Source: Myxococcus virescens (lineage in GTDB: Bacteria; Myxococcota; Myxococcia; Myxococcales; Myxococcaceae). Taken from it: a DNA stretch of 64,000 bases. Of this stretch, positions 33,960 to 43,864 are shown one piece after another (position 1 is the first letter of the stretch; every line of letters begins with the position of its first letter). The DNA lies in assembly GCF_900101905.1 (NCBI RefSeq), contig NZ_FNAJ01000004.1, forward strand, positions 62,001-126,000. The letters run 5' to 3'. The notes under the pieces are model-generated. The model was not told where the DNA came from. It was given only the letters and a program-made list of their open reading frames with translations, and searched no databases. Position numbers and translations under genes: made by a program.

Positions 33960-35366
33960 ATGAAGCCGCAGGGGGGAATCCCACACATCGCTGTCGCAGT
34001 CATGGGCCTTTTCATGATGGACACAGGCATGTCCCACGCCCAGGAAGTGCAGCGGCGGGGTAGCACCAGCTACATGCCCGTGGCCCAGACGGAGCCCTTC
34101 GCTGACGTCATGGCGCGGATGAAGGCGGAGAAGCCCAAAATCACCGCGCGCCACCAGCAGCTCCTCGAACGCCGCTATGACCTGGGAAACCGTCCGGCCC
34201 GGGGCGTCACCATGTCCCGGGGGAAAGCCGTCCAGGAAGGCGTGCGGGTGAAGCTCCCGCAGGGCGTGACCTGGGAGTCCCTCGCCGCCATGAGCCCGGA
34301 GGCGATTCGAGACAGGGGGCTCTTCCCCGCGGGCTTCATGCCATTGCCCCACCCGAATCATCCGGAAGGCGGCATGGTCTTCCCCAAGTTCCACATCGAT
34401 GAAATCAAGCGGCAGGAAGGGAGGGACCTCACACGGTTCGACCTCGACTTCGACTTGCCGGACCACCTGCTGCCGGAGTTCCCGCCGCCCATCTTCCTCA
34501 CCACGCGCCCGGACCTGGGGGATGTCTCGCAGGGGAAGCTGGTGACCATCATGAACGTCCAGGAGCTGTTCAACGGCATCCTGAATCCGAAGCAACTGGA
34601 AGGCCTCCGGCTGCTCGTCACGCCCTTTCCCCAGCAGCAGTTCAATCAGACCGCCGACCGCCGCTCCGAACTGCCCAGCCGGGGCGTGAGCTGCTTCGAC
34701 TGTCACGTCAACGGCCACTCCAATGGCGCCACGCACCTGGTGGGCGACATCCGGCCCCAGGAGTTCCGCCACCGCATCGATACGCCGACGCTCCGCGGGG
34801 TGAACATCCAGCGCCTGTTCGGCTCACAGCGGGCCCTGAAGACCGTGGAGGACTTCACCGAGTTCGAGCAGCGCGCGGCGTACTTCGATGGGGACCCGGT
34901 CATCGCGACGAAGAAAGGGGTCAACATTCTCGAGCGGGGCAGCCAGGTACACTTCATGGCGGAGGTCCAGGCCCTCCTCGACTTCCCGCCGGCCCCCAAG
35001 CTCCGCTTCGACGGGAAGCTGGACCCGAAGAAGGCCACCCAGCAGGAGATGCGCGGACAGACGCTCTTCTTCGGCAAGGCGCAGTGCTCCGTGTGCCACC
35101 TCCCGCCGTATTACACAGACAACCTGATGCACAACCTGCAGGCGGAGCGCTTCTACAAGCCCCGGCTGGTGAACGGCGCGGTGATGGGCGCCGATGGCCC
35201 CATCAAGACGTTCCCCCTGCGAGGCATCAAGGACTCTCCGCCCTATCTCCATGATGGGCGGCTCATGACGCTGGAGGACACGGTGGAGTTCTTCAACCTC
35301 GTGCTGGAGACCCGGCTCAACGCGCAGGAGAAGAAGGACCTGGTCGCGTTCATGCGCACGCTCTGA
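33960..35366 (+). CDS. Periplasmic di-haem cytochrome c (peroxidase/MauG-like)
   Basis: A 468-residue exported protein (signal peptide to about SHA at residue 27) with two haem-binding motifs, CFDCH at 245-249 and CSVCH at 376-380. The C-terminal 130 residues, with FPLRGIKDSPPYLHDGRLMTLEDTVEFF, match the di-haem cytochrome c peroxidase/MauG superfamily, which reduces peroxide or oxidises protein substrates in the periplasm. The N-terminal 230 residues are unusual for the family and unassigned. The start is well set by GAGGAGG. It stands alone downstream of the DUF2917 remnant. Confidence 0.85.
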   Translation: MKPQGGIPHIAVAVMGLFMMDTGMSHAQEVQRRGSTSYMPVAQTEPFADVMARMKAEKPKITARHQQLLERRYDLGNRPARGVTMSRGKAVQEGVRVKLPQGVTWESLAAMSPEAIRDRGLFPAGFMPLPHPNHPEGGMVFPKFHIDEIKRQEGRDLTRFDLDFDLPDHLLPEFPPPIFLTTRPDLGDVSQGKLVTIMNVQELFNGILNPKQLEGLRLLVTPFPQQQFNQTADRRSELPSRGVSCFDCHVNGHSNGATHLVGDIRPQEFRHRIDTPTLRGVNIQRLFGSQRALKTVEDFTEFEQRAAYFDGDPVIATKKGVNILERGSQVHFMAEVQALLDFPPAPKLRFDGKLDPKKATQQEMRGQTLFFGKAQCSVCHLPPYYTDNLMHNLQAERFYKPRLVNGAVMGADGPIKTFPLRGIKDSPPYLHDGRLMTLEDTVEFFNLVLETRLNAQEKKDLVAFMRTL

Positions 35367-35584
35367 CACGCGCGCGGCAAGCTTGCCTCGGGCGCACGAG
35401 CGGCACCCTTCCGCCGAGCCACACGCGGCTGGGCGGGAGGGCGCCGGACGTCCACCTCCGTCCAGCGCTGCCGTTGCTGGCGCGCAAGCGTCTCGTGCCC
35501 GCGAAGCATTGCATGACAGCAGATGAATGACGCAGCGCCTGGCGGCCGCCCCCCTCGGCGCGGCCGCCATCAGCCCCCCGCGGC

Positions 35585-36553
35585 TCAGGGCTTCTGCTGG
35601 GTGGCCGCGGCCTTCATCCGCTCGAAGGCCGCGATGTACTCCTCCAGCGTATCGAGCCCCACGGCGGCGCGCCGCTCATTCACCTTCTCGGGGTCCTCCA
35701 GCGCCTTGGGCACCGTCTTTCCATCCACCTCCTCCAACTGGGTGGCGTAGCGCTGCGGCTTGCCGGTATTCACCAGCACCCGGTCCGTGAGGTACGCGAG
35801 CTCCTTCGCGGAGCCCTCCCCTCGCGCCACGGCCTTCTCCAGCATCGGAAGGACCTCGCTCTGGAAGGCCACATCCTGGTCCGCGTGCTGCACCAGCAAC
35901 CACGCGGCGAAGGTACCGCGCCGGCCCACCAGCGCGCTTCCCGGCCAGCCATGCTTCGCGATGACGCCCTTGAGCCAGGTGGTGTTGCGCGCATCGACGT
36001 CCTTCAGCTTCGCCTTGGCGGCCTCATCCTGGAAGTTCGAGGCGATGAGGGCACTGCGCGCCTCCTGGTCCTCTTCCATGCGCTTGAGCAACTCGTCCCG
36101 CAGCACAGGGTCCGCGGCCTCGTACTGCTTCGCCTCGGCGGCGATGACTCGCTGCTCCAGCGCCGCGTAGCCGGGAAGGCTCCGGACGTTGCTCAGGTCA
36201 GGGTCCTTCTGGAGGTGCTTCGCGTCATCGAAGCCTTCCTCCACGGCGCGCTCCAGCCAGACCAGCGCCTCCTCGCGCTCCGCCAGCAAGGACGCCGCGC
36301 AGGCCGCATTGTAGGCCAGGTTCCTGCTGCGCACCCCGCCTTCCCAAGCGCTTCGGAACAGGGGAAGGGCGCGTGCGTTGTCGCCTTTCATGGCCAGTCC
36401 GGATGCCTCGGAGGCAGCCGCTTTCGCTTCGGGCGTGGCGACGGGCTTTGGCGCCGCGGGCTTCGTGGCCGAGGCGGCTTCCGGCGCGGCGCCACCACCG
36501 TGGGTACATGCAACCAGGTTCAGCGCGGCAAGCAGGGCGATGATGCGACGCAT
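35585..36553 (-). CDS. DUF6624-family lipoprotein
   Basis: A 322-residue lipoprotein (lipobox LNLVAC). The N-terminal half (about 40-130) has TPR-like helices (ALPLFRSAWEGG, AYNAACAASLLAEREEAL). The C-terminal half (about 150-320) matches the DUF6624 pattern (LLKRMEEDQEAR, VDARNTTWLKGVIAKHGWP, LVQHADQDVAFQ). No enzymatic activity is established for that family. It is a single gene with no close partner. Confidence 0.82.
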   Translation of the reverse strand: MRRIIALLAALNLVACTHGGGAAPEAASATKPAAPKPVATPEAKAAASEASGLAMKGDNARALPLFRSAWEGGVRSRNLAYNAACAASLLAEREEALVWLERAVEEGFDDAKHLQKDPDLSNVRSLPGYAALEQRVIAAEAKQYEAADPVLRDELLKRMEEDQEARSALIASNFQDEAAKAKLKDVDARNTTWLKGVIAKHGWPGSALVGRRGTFAAWLLVQHADQDVAFQSEVLPMLEKAVARGEGSAKELAYLTDRVLVNTGKPQRYATQLEEVDGKTVPKALEDPEKVNERRAAVGLDTLEEYIAAFERMKAAATQQKP

Positions 36554-36851
36554 GACACTCCAGGGGTATGGGGATGAACGCTGGCAGTGTAGGCAATCTC
36601 TTCAAGACTCCAAACGCCCAGGCGTACCATTCAATCCGGTCTGAAACCGTCTTCCCGCGCGAGCAGGTTGCGATTGCCTCGCGTCGATTCGTCTCAATAC
36701 CTCTCTACACGCGGTTCTTCTCCCTGGCTGTCACCCCACGCACTCCGAGCGACGCGGGAGCGGCACGGGATTCGCCGTGCCGCCCGTCCGGCTCGCTCCG
36801 TGCTATAGGCCGCACCGCTCGGCGGTAGGCACCCGAGGGGGAAAACAGAGG

Positions 36852-38084
36852 ATGTCTGAGCGGCACATCGAGATGTTCTGGCGTTGTTCGAGCTGCAACC
36901 ACCGCAACCTCGGCCGCTACATGGTGTGCCAGGGCTGCAAGAACGCCAAGGACGGCAGCGAGCAGTATGAGATGCCGGAGGACACCGCGTCCGCCGTCAC
37001 GGTGACCGACGAGGCCCTGCTGAGGATGGCCACCGCCGGTCCCAACTGGCGATGCGCCTATTGCGAGAGCGACCAGCGGGCCCTGGACGGCGGCTGCAAG
37101 CACTGCGGCGCGTCCGCCGTCGAAGGCTCGATTCCCGCCGAGCCCACGCGCCCCACCCCAGACGAGAAGAAGGGGGCGAAGAGCAACAGGCGCCTGGGCT
37201 GCTACATCCTCTTCATCATCGCGTTCTTCGGCTGCTGCTGTCCCATGTGGATGTCCTCCGGCAAGAAGGGGACCGCCCCCGCGACGGCGGCCACGACGGA
37301 GCCGGAGAGGACGCGGACGCTCCAGGTCAAGGAGGTCTCCTGGGAGCACACGGTGAGCGTGGAGCGCTACCGCCTGGTGGATGACGAGGGCTTCGAGGAG
37401 GACCGGCCAGAAGGCGCCCTCCTGGTGAAGGCGCAGGGCAAGCGCCACCACCATGACGACCAGGTGCTCGCCGGCTACACGACCGTCCGCTACACGGAGC
37501 GCGTCCAGCGGGGCTTCACCACGGAGACCTACCGCGCCAAGGAGGCTTGCGGTGAGGACTGCACCACGACGCCCAAGAAGTGCAGCGAGCAGTGCACCAG
37601 CAACAGGAACGGCTTCGCGACCTGCAAGACGACCTGCACCGGAGGAGATCGGAGCTGCACCACCCGGTACTGCTCCGTGACGAAGACGCGCAAGGAGCCG
37701 CGCTACGTGGACGAGCAGCGCTCACGCCAGGAGCCGCACTACCGGAGCGTGCCGCGCCAGGCGACCTGGTACACCTGGAAGGAGTGGCGCTGGATGCACG
37801 ACCGGGACGTGAAGGCGAACGGCACCACGCTCGAGGCGCGCTGGCCCACCGACGCCGAGCTGCGGCCCGCCAAGGCCTTGCGCAAGGGCGAGAAGGAACG
37901 AAACGCGCGCGACGCGCGGTACAGCGTGGTCTTCCACGGCGACGACCAGCCCGCCATCACCTACACCCCCGAAACACTCGAGGAGTTCCAGCGCTTCGCG
38001 CCCGGCAGCACGCATACCCTCCAGCAGGAGCAGGGCAAGGTCTCCGTCGTGCCCCAGACGCCCCCGGCGCAGGCCACCCCGTGA
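36852..38084 (+). CDS. Membrane-anchored zinc-ribbon protein
   Basis: A 410-residue protein. It has two zinc-ribbon pairs near the N-terminus (Cys12/15 with 26/29, then CAYC with CKHC near 66-82). A single membrane segment lies near 113-132 and contains CCC. The large exported domain has a Cys-rich patch (CGEDCTTTPKKCSEQC, then CKTTC) and ends with a conserved-looking basic region. The zinc ribbons would face the cytoplasm and the Cys-rich domain the periplasm. I do not recognise the family. Confidence 0.75.
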   Translation: MSERHIEMFWRCSSCNHRNLGRYMVCQGCKNAKDGSEQYEMPEDTASAVTVTDEALLRMATAGPNWRCAYCESDQRALDGGCKHCGASAVEGSIPAEPTRPTPDEKKGAKSNRRLGCYILFIIAFFGCCCPMWMSSGKKGTAPATAATTEPERTRTLQVKEVSWEHTVSVERYRLVDDEGFEEDRPEGALLVKAQGKRHHHDDQVLAGYTTVRYTERVQRGFTTETYRAKEACGEDCTTTPKKCSEQCTSNRNGFATCKTTCTGGDRSCTTRYCSVTKTRKEPRYVDEQRSRQEPHYRSVPRQATWYTWKEWRWMHDRDVKANGTTLEARWPTDAELRPAKALRKGEKERNARDARYSVVFHGDDQPAITYTPETLEEFQRFAPGSTHTLQQEQGKVSVVPQTPPAQATP

Positions 38085-38089
38085 CCTGC

Positions 38090-38230
38090 GTGCCGCTCTC
38101 AAACGCGAAGTGCAATCGCGGGCCACGCCATGTCGAGGTCTCACAGGTGTACCGCCTGGACGAGGCGGGCCGGGCGCTCGAAGCCGTGGGCCGTCACCAC
38201 CTGGGCACGCTCGCGCTTCGCATCCACTGA
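38090..38230 (+). pseudogene. Possible 3' remnant of a zinc-type alcohol/quinone dehydrogenase
   Basis: The frame reads VYRLDEAGRALEAVGRHHLG and then TLALRIH before a stop at 38230. This resembles the last residues of MDR-family dehydrogenases (L.EA..A.....G...GK.VL). There is no gene body upstream. It is a weak call. The rest of the stretch to 38301 holds an imperfect GC-rich hairpin (about 38238-38272). Confidence 0.25.
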
Positions 38231-38301
38231 GCGGCGGCGAGGCCGGGTACCCGTTTGCAGCCAGGTGCCCGGCCCCGCGCCACGGAGGGGGAGTCAGTGA
38301 C

Positions 38302-39372
38302 TCAGCTCGCCAGCTGCTTGTTGGCGTCGAGCTGCGAATCCACCGGGGAGATGGCGAGCGTCTTGCCATCCGCCTTCTTGAAGTCGACCGTGCGCAGGTC
38401 CAGCGTCTGCAGCCCCAGGCTGTCGTAGGTCCGGACGCCGAACGTGCGGTTCGTGAGGTCCTTCACGACGACCCACTGGGTGTAGTCGAGAGAGTCCTTG
38501 CCCGTGGCCTCGTTCAAGTCGCGGCTGGTGCCGTAGGGGATGTCGACGGTGTTGAGCAGGTGCAGCGCCAGGGAGCGGGCCTCGGCCGCGTTCTTGGGCT
38601 TCTCGGAGAACTCACGGAGGTAGACGGCCCGGACGAACCGGGAGGGGGGCGTGGAGTCGCCGGGAATCCCGAAGAGGCCGCTGCCGCAGCCGTGAGGCGC
38701 GAAGGTGCCGGTTCCCAGCTTCACGGGCGTGGCGCCACGGGACGACAGCCTCGCGTAGTTCTTGAGGTTCTCCAGGTGGTCCGGGAAGGTCGGGTGGTTG
38801 GTCAGGACGGCAACGGGGTTGTGCATGTTCAGCGGCGAGTTGTCATGACCCGTCGACGCGTACAGGAACATCTGCCGGTCGGTGAACTCGACGACCATGC
38901 TGTTGCCCTTCGCGTCGTGGAGGGCGAAGTGGAGCGGGATCTTGCTCGACATCCAGTCGCTGTGCCACAGCTCGGCGTCGCCGTTCGCCAGGGCCTCCTT
39001 CACCGCGTCCACGGTGGCGAAGTTACCCACGGCCCACTCCACGAAGAGCTCGGGCGCCAGTCCCCGGGACGGGTCCTTGGCGGCCTGGGGATACGTGGAC
39101 GTGGGCATCCACAGCGCTCCGGCGGAGAGGCCTTCCGAGTTCATCGCATCGCCGATGACGGTGACGCCATAGAGCGTGACGGTGAGGCCGACGTAGTCGA
39201 ACTTCGTCGTCCACTTGAGGCCATGCAGGTGCGTGAGGGAACCAGGAGACTGGACCGTATGCCCCTTGGCGTGGAACCGGAACTTGGAGCCGAGGTCGAC
39301 GCCGAACTCCATGCTGCGGCCAACCACGACAGCGCTCGAGTCCTCGGTCGCGACCAGAAAATCAGTGCACAT
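38302..39372 (-). CDS. Choloylglycine hydrolase / penicillin V acylase-like amidase
   Basis: A 356-residue Ntn-hydrolase. The nucleophile is Cys2 (MCTDFLVATED), exposed once Met1 is removed. GRSMEFG near 18-24, the central Asn in VLTNHPTFPDH and Arg in PPSRFVRAVYLREF match the family active site. There is no signal peptide, so it acts in the cytoplasm. Family members cleave linear amide bonds in bile-salt conjugates, penicillin V or N-acyl homoserine lactones; a soil predator might use it on acyl-amides. It is a single gene with no obvious operon partner. Confidence 0.88.
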   Translation of the reverse strand: MCTDFLVATEDSSAVVVGRSMEFGVDLGSKFRFHAKGHTVQSPGSLTHLHGLKWTTKFDYVGLTVTLYGVTVIGDAMNSEGLSAGALWMPTSTYPQAAKDPSRGLAPELFVEWAVGNFATVDAVKEALANGDAELWHSDWMSSKIPLHFALHDAKGNSMVVEFTDRQMFLYASTGHDNSPLNMHNPVAVLTNHPTFPDHLENLKNYARLSSRGATPVKLGTGTFAPHGCGSGLFGIPGDSTPPSRFVRAVYLREFSEKPKNAAEARSLALHLLNTVDIPYGTSRDLNEATGKDSLDYTQWVVVKDLTNRTFGVRTYDSLGLQTLDLRTVDFKKADGKTLAISPVDSQLDANKQLAS

Positions 39373-39709
39373 GTGAAACGTCCTCGTTGATGCCTTCGCA
39401 CCATGCGAAGGTCTGGTGTAGGGGGGCAGTGCTTCACCAGAGCAGGACGCGTGCCACCTGCGCCTCGCGGATGGTTCGAGTCATTCCACGGCTTTGCGTC
39501 CGATGGGTCTGCTTGCGATGGGGCGTGTTGACGCGTCTGCGGGGGCTCGTGACACGTCAACGCCGGGGCCCGCGAGGCACCCCGGCGTGATGCGTGTTTC
39601 CTCTTGGGACCGCCTCACCTCCCCCAGGTGAAGCACCCGGCTCCGGACTTCGGGCCACGAGGACGGAGCGGGAACACATCCACCGCCCCCTCCTCATGGA
39701 CTCAGGCCC
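39373..39709. other. Intergenic stretch with a terminator-like hairpin
   Basis: No gene is visible. ACGCCGGGG (39560-39568) pairs with CCCCGGCGT (39580-39588) around an 11-base loop, 120 bases downstream of the large Ig-like lipoprotein stop; no T-run follows on either strand. The 5' part carries the promoter region of the amidase gene, without a recognisable consensus. Confidence 0.4.
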
Positions 39710-42700
39710 TCACAGGGCCGTGCTGGCGTGCAGCGCGAGCACACCCTGCTGCACGGGCTGGCGCCACGTGACGCGGTAGGTGTCCGCCACGAAGTCCCAC
39801 GTCACACTCCCCGCCTGGACGGGGAAGTCTCCCTGCGCGGGCGAGGCCCCCGTCCAGAAAGAGCGCGTGCCCGACGCGTAGGACAGCGCCAGGTTCACCG
39901 GCGTATCGAACGCGGCTCCCGTCGCCAGGCCGCAGCCCTTCGCGTCACAGCGCAGGCTGCCCGCCCAATAGGGACGGCTGACATCCGTCGCCTCTTTCAG
40001 CCACTCCGTCCCGCTCCACCGCCACCAGCTCTTGTCGGTGTGCATCCGGAACCCGCTCGGAGCCGCCGCGAGCACACCTTGGCCGTCCTCCGGCGACTTG
40101 ACGATGTTCTGGCCGGACCAGGCGATGCCGTTGTGGAAGATGTAGCGGAACTCGTCGTCGAAGGGCGCCATCAACATCACCGAGTTGCCCGCCGCGACGA
40201 ACTCGTAGACGTCACTGGGCATGACCGGGGCCGCGATGGGCTGCCACACGCCCGCGGTGTGGATGCTCATGTTCAGGTAGAGCTCATTGCGCTGCGTCGA
40301 CAGCGCGAAGGACTCACCCACCGTGACCAGCCGCGTGTTGTACCAACGCGCCTCCTGGAACACCCTCGGGATGAGGGTCGCCAGGTCCCGCCACGCCACC
40401 CCATCCACGCTCCGCGCTCCGCGAATCTCCCACTCGCCCCACACCGCCATGAAGCCGCTGGGGCCATGCACCAGCGCCAGGTCCGGGTCCGTGGCCGCCA
40501 CGCTGTCCAACAGTTGCGGCGCCCCCACCACCCCCGCCTCGGAGGACACCACCCAGATGTCCATCAGGTCCGCCTGCGTGGACGGCTGGAGATACGCCAC
40601 CACCACCCCGTTGTCGTCCACCGCCACGCGGACCTTCGTGCCCCCCGGCCCCACACGCACCGGCTCCATCCACACCGTCCCGTCGAACTCCGCCAGGAAG
40701 AGACTCCACGCCCCCGCGTCGAACTGCTCCCACGCGGCGGCCCCATGCCCGTCGGACTCGAAGTGGACGGCTGCGTTCCGCACGCTGCCGACGAGCGCCG
40801 GCGTCACCAGCTCAAGCCCCGAGTCCCACTGGCCGCCTCCCAGATAGCCGCGCACCACGAGCCGCCCCGGCTGAATGAAGAGCGCACCCGCGCGAGCCCC
40901 CACCGGCACCAACACCGAGGAAGTCGCCTCCCGGCCACGAAGCTGGACGCTCGGCTGCCACCCCTGCGACGTGAGCGCCGCGCCCCAGATTTCAGCCGTG
41001 GACGACGGCTGGGTCTTCTGCATCAGGACCAGCAGGTCATCCCCCGACGCCCGCACGTCGAGCACGCTGCTCAACCCCGACGCGACCACGGCCTTCGAGG
41101 TCGAGCTCCATGAGCTTCCCGTCTGCGAGACGGCGCGCACCAGCGTGGCGCTGTTGATACCGGTCCACAACGCGACGTAGTTGCCTCGGTGGGGCACCAC
41201 CGCCCAGATGTCGCGAACCGCCAGGTTGTCCAACAGCGATGGGGCCTGCCATGCCCCGTTCGCGCGCACCGACGCGAAAAGCCCGCCCGTATCGCCGAGG
41301 ACCGCCGTGATGGTGCTGCCATCCGAGGCGATGCGCAGGCTCGTCATCTGCTCGGTCGTGATGAGCTCCCCCAACCCCCACTCGCGCGTGTCCCGGTTGA
41401 AGAGCGCGAACTCCACCCCCTGGTTGGACACCCACGCCCGCCCGAAGCTGTCCCCCACGCGGATGTACTGCGCGTCCACCGGGGACGACACCGTGGACTC
41501 CAGCCACCGCACCCCGTCGAACACGACCGAGACCTCCAACGTCGTGCTCCGCCCCGACGACACCAGCACCCGGTCTCCATTCTGCAGGAGGGACACGGGC
41601 GACCCCAGGTTCGAAGCCGTGAAGACCTCCGACCACTGCGTCCCAGCATGGACCCGGAAGGTCTTCCCATTGACGGCATAGAGATGATTCCCCACCCCGA
41701 ACAGCCGACCGCTGATGCCGGGCGTCACGGGCGTGAAGGCCGCCCCATCGAAGAGCGCGACGGCGCCCCCCGCGAGCGAGCGGTCCGACCAGCCCACCAC
41801 GAAGCGCTCGCCCCACGCGGACACCTGCGGCGCCAGCGTCATCGAGCGTCCCTCCCCCACCAGGACGGAGTCCCCGAAGCCCGAGCCGCTGTCGAAGGCC
41901 GCGCGGACCTGGATGGCCGTCCCCGTGTCCTCGTTCCACACGGCCAGCGTCCCCCGGGGGCCCGTGGCGAACACGGGCATCCCCGGCTGACCGGGACGCC
42001 CCGCGCTCACCCTCACTCCGGGAGCCACCGTGCGCACCATGTACGTGTGCGGCGAGGCGAGGCCCGCCCCCTGCGGCGTCTGCACGTCCTTCACCGTCAC
42101 CGTGTAGTTCGTGGCGGGCGCGAAGGGCGGCACGGGCCGGAACACCACCGTGTTCGTGGAGGACTCGTAGTTGACCAGCCCCGTGACGCCCTCGACGCCC
42201 ACCGTCCGCGCGTTGACGGTGGCCGGGTCCAGCGGCCGGTCGAAGCTCACGCGCAGCGGGCTCCCCAGCGGCACGAAGCGCGCGTCCGGAGCCGGCGTCG
42301 CATCACGCACCAGCGGCGGAGAGGGCTCCAGCTCCGTGACGAAGTGGAAGCCGTCGAACAGCGCCAGCACGTTGCCCGCGAGGTCCTCCACGGCGCTGAC
42401 CCGCCCCCGGTAGCGCGTCTGGTATTTCAGCGGCTCTTTCGGCGTGAAGGCGGCGTGGAGCTTCGCGTCGTCGTAGCGCAGCGTGCCCGGAACCCGGCGG
42501 ACCACCTGCGTGCCGTCGGTGTTCAGCTCCTCCAGGTAGACGCGGTCCGGCGTGACGCTCTCCGGCCGGAGTGGCTCACTGAAGTGGACGATGATGGGCG
42601 CATAGCGCGCGGCCACCCCCACCGACGTGGCCTCCGGCAGCGTCTCCTGCACCCGCGGCGCGGTGGTGTCGCGCGATGCCGTCACAACGAACGAGAACGC

Positions 42701-43537
42701 GTGCGCCTGCGTGAGCGCATTGCCCGCCAGGTCCTTCGCCCCCGTGGAGAGTGTCCCGGTGACGAGCGCCCCCGGCGCGGGCAAAGGACTGACACGGAAG
42801 GACACCGACTGGCTCGGAGCATCGTAGGAGATGACACCCGTGAGCGGCGCCGCGGGGTTCGACCCCAGCGCCTGCTCGAACCGGAGCGTGTCACCGGTGA
42901 GCGTGCGCGGGTCCATCGGCTCTCGGAATGAGAGCGTGTACACCGGCCAGGTCGGCGACACGCCACTCTCACCACTGCCGGGCCGCGTGGCCAGCACCTC
43001 CGGCGGCGACGTGTCCGCCTCCAGCCCCACCGTGAAGACCGATTGGTAGGGCGCCGGCAGGGACTTGCCCGACACCAGACGCAGCGCCGTGGAGACGCCC
43101 ACCGTCACCAACGTATCCGCCGCGAAGGGACGCCCTGGCGTGAAGGTCAGCGTGCGCGTGACGGGGTCATGCGTCACCGTTCCCGCCACCGCGACGCCGT
43201 TCTCCGACACCGTGAGGACCTCCGCGCTCACGGTGGTGACATCGAGCGCCTCGGCGAACCCCACGATGACTCGCGCGTTGCGTGGGACGGCTTCCGCGTT
43301 CGACGCGGGCAGCACGTAGCCGATGAAGCCCACGCCATCCGACGTCTGCGTCCCACCGTCCGAAGGGCCACCATCGGGCGTGGGCTCGTGGCCCCCATCC
43401 GGTCCGCCCGCATCGGGCTCGCCCGCGGCATCCGGCGGTGAATTTCCATCAGGCTCGCTGTTCTTACAGCCAGGGACGAATGCCCAGAGGCCGAGGACGG
43501 CCAGGGCGCATCGCAGCCAGGAGAGTTTCAAGGTCAT
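39710..43537 (-). CDS. Large Big_5/SbsA-type Ig-like lipoprotein with C-terminal propeller-like region
   Basis: A 1275-residue lipoprotein (lipobox FVPGC, Cys24) with a low-complexity Gly/Pro/Asp linker (about 27-68). Four Big_5-type Ig-like domains follow (about 70-170, 175-285, 290-400, 405-505), each with a conserved S-F-EP or FDRPLDP strand and LAGN turns. Residues about 510-1275 contain repeated Trp-rich blades (VAVWNEDTG, VSAWGERFVVGWS, AAWEQFDAGAWSLF, FMAVWGEWEIRG), which suggest a beta-propeller. It is probably a cell-surface adhesion or matrix protein, by architecture only. Confidence 0.8.
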   Translation of the reverse strand: MTLKLSWLRCALAVLGLWAFVPGCKNSEPDGNSPPDAAGEPDAGGPDGGHEPTPDGGPSDGGTQTSDGVGFIGYVLPASNAEAVPRNARVIVGFAEALDVTTVSAEVLTVSENGVAVAGTVTHDPVTRTLTFTPGRPFAADTLVTVGVSTALRLVSGKSLPAPYQSVFTVGLEADTSPPEVLATRPGSGESGVSPTWPVYTLSFREPMDPRTLTGDTLRFEQALGSNPAAPLTGVISYDAPSQSVSFRVSPLPAPGALVTGTLSTGAKDLAGNALTQAHAFSFVVTASRDTTAPRVQETLPEATSVGVAARYAPIIVHFSEPLRPESVTPDRVYLEELNTDGTQVVRRVPGTLRYDDAKLHAAFTPKEPLKYQTRYRGRVSAVEDLAGNVLALFDGFHFVTELEPSPPLVRDATPAPDARFVPLGSPLRVSFDRPLDPATVNARTVGVEGVTGLVNYESSTNTVVFRPVPPFAPATNYTVTVKDVQTPQGAGLASPHTYMVRTVAPGVRVSAGRPGQPGMPVFATGPRGTLAVWNEDTGTAIQVRAAFDSGSGFGDSVLVGEGRSMTLAPQVSAWGERFVVGWSDRSLAGGAVALFDGAAFTPVTPGISGRLFGVGNHLYAVNGKTFRVHAGTQWSEVFTASNLGSPVSLLQNGDRVLVSSGRSTTLEVSVVFDGVRWLESTVSSPVDAQYIRVGDSFGRAWVSNQGVEFALFNRDTREWGLGELITTEQMTSLRIASDGSTITAVLGDTGGLFASVRANGAWQAPSLLDNLAVRDIWAVVPHRGNYVALWTGINSATLVRAVSQTGSSWSSTSKAVVASGLSSVLDVRASGDDLLVLMQKTQPSSTAEIWGAALTSQGWQPSVQLRGREATSSVLVPVGARAGALFIQPGRLVVRGYLGGGQWDSGLELVTPALVGSVRNAAVHFESDGHGAAAWEQFDAGAWSLFLAEFDGTVWMEPVRVGPGGTKVRVAVDDNGVVVAYLQPSTQADLMDIWVVSSEAGVVGAPQLLDSVAATDPDLALVHGPSGFMAVWGEWEIRGARSVDGVAWRDLATLIPRVFQEARWYNTRLVTVGESFALSTQRNELYLNMSIHTAGVWQPIAAPVMPSDVYEFVAAGNSVMLMAPFDDEFRYIFHNGIAWSGQNIVKSPEDGQGVLAAAPSGFRMHTDKSWWRWSGTEWLKEATDVSRPYWAGSLRCDAKGCGLATGAAFDTPVNLALSYASGTRSFWTGASPAQGDFPVQAGSVTWDFVADTYRVTWRQPVQQGVLALHASTAL

Positions 43538-43864
43538 AGGGGAGTTCGCGAGACAAACACACCACGAGGTCGCACGTCCTCGCGTGCATTCAGAGCCCCC
43601 GGTGCGTCAGGGGCCGGATGTCGGCGGTGCTTCGACGCGGACCTGGGCCGTGCGCGCCCATCCCACGGGTGCTGACTGCATCGACATACGCCATAGCCTT
43701 GTCATCGCGTGGCGTAAACGCTTGATTCCAGAACAGATGTATCCCGAGTGTCTGACGTTCCTCCGGCCCGTGAAGGCGCCCGTGGAGGGGGCCCTGGCAA
43801 TCACCTCATGCAAGACGCGTAGGGTCTCTGTCGCCCACCGCGCAGGTGCCCCAGGGAGTCTTCC
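43538..43864. other. Intergenic stretch between divergent genes
   Basis: No gene, RNA or repeat was recognised. It must hold the promoters of the Ig-like lipoprotein (minus) and the serine hydrolase (plus); I see no clear -35/-10 or -24/-12 pair. Confidence 0.3.
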
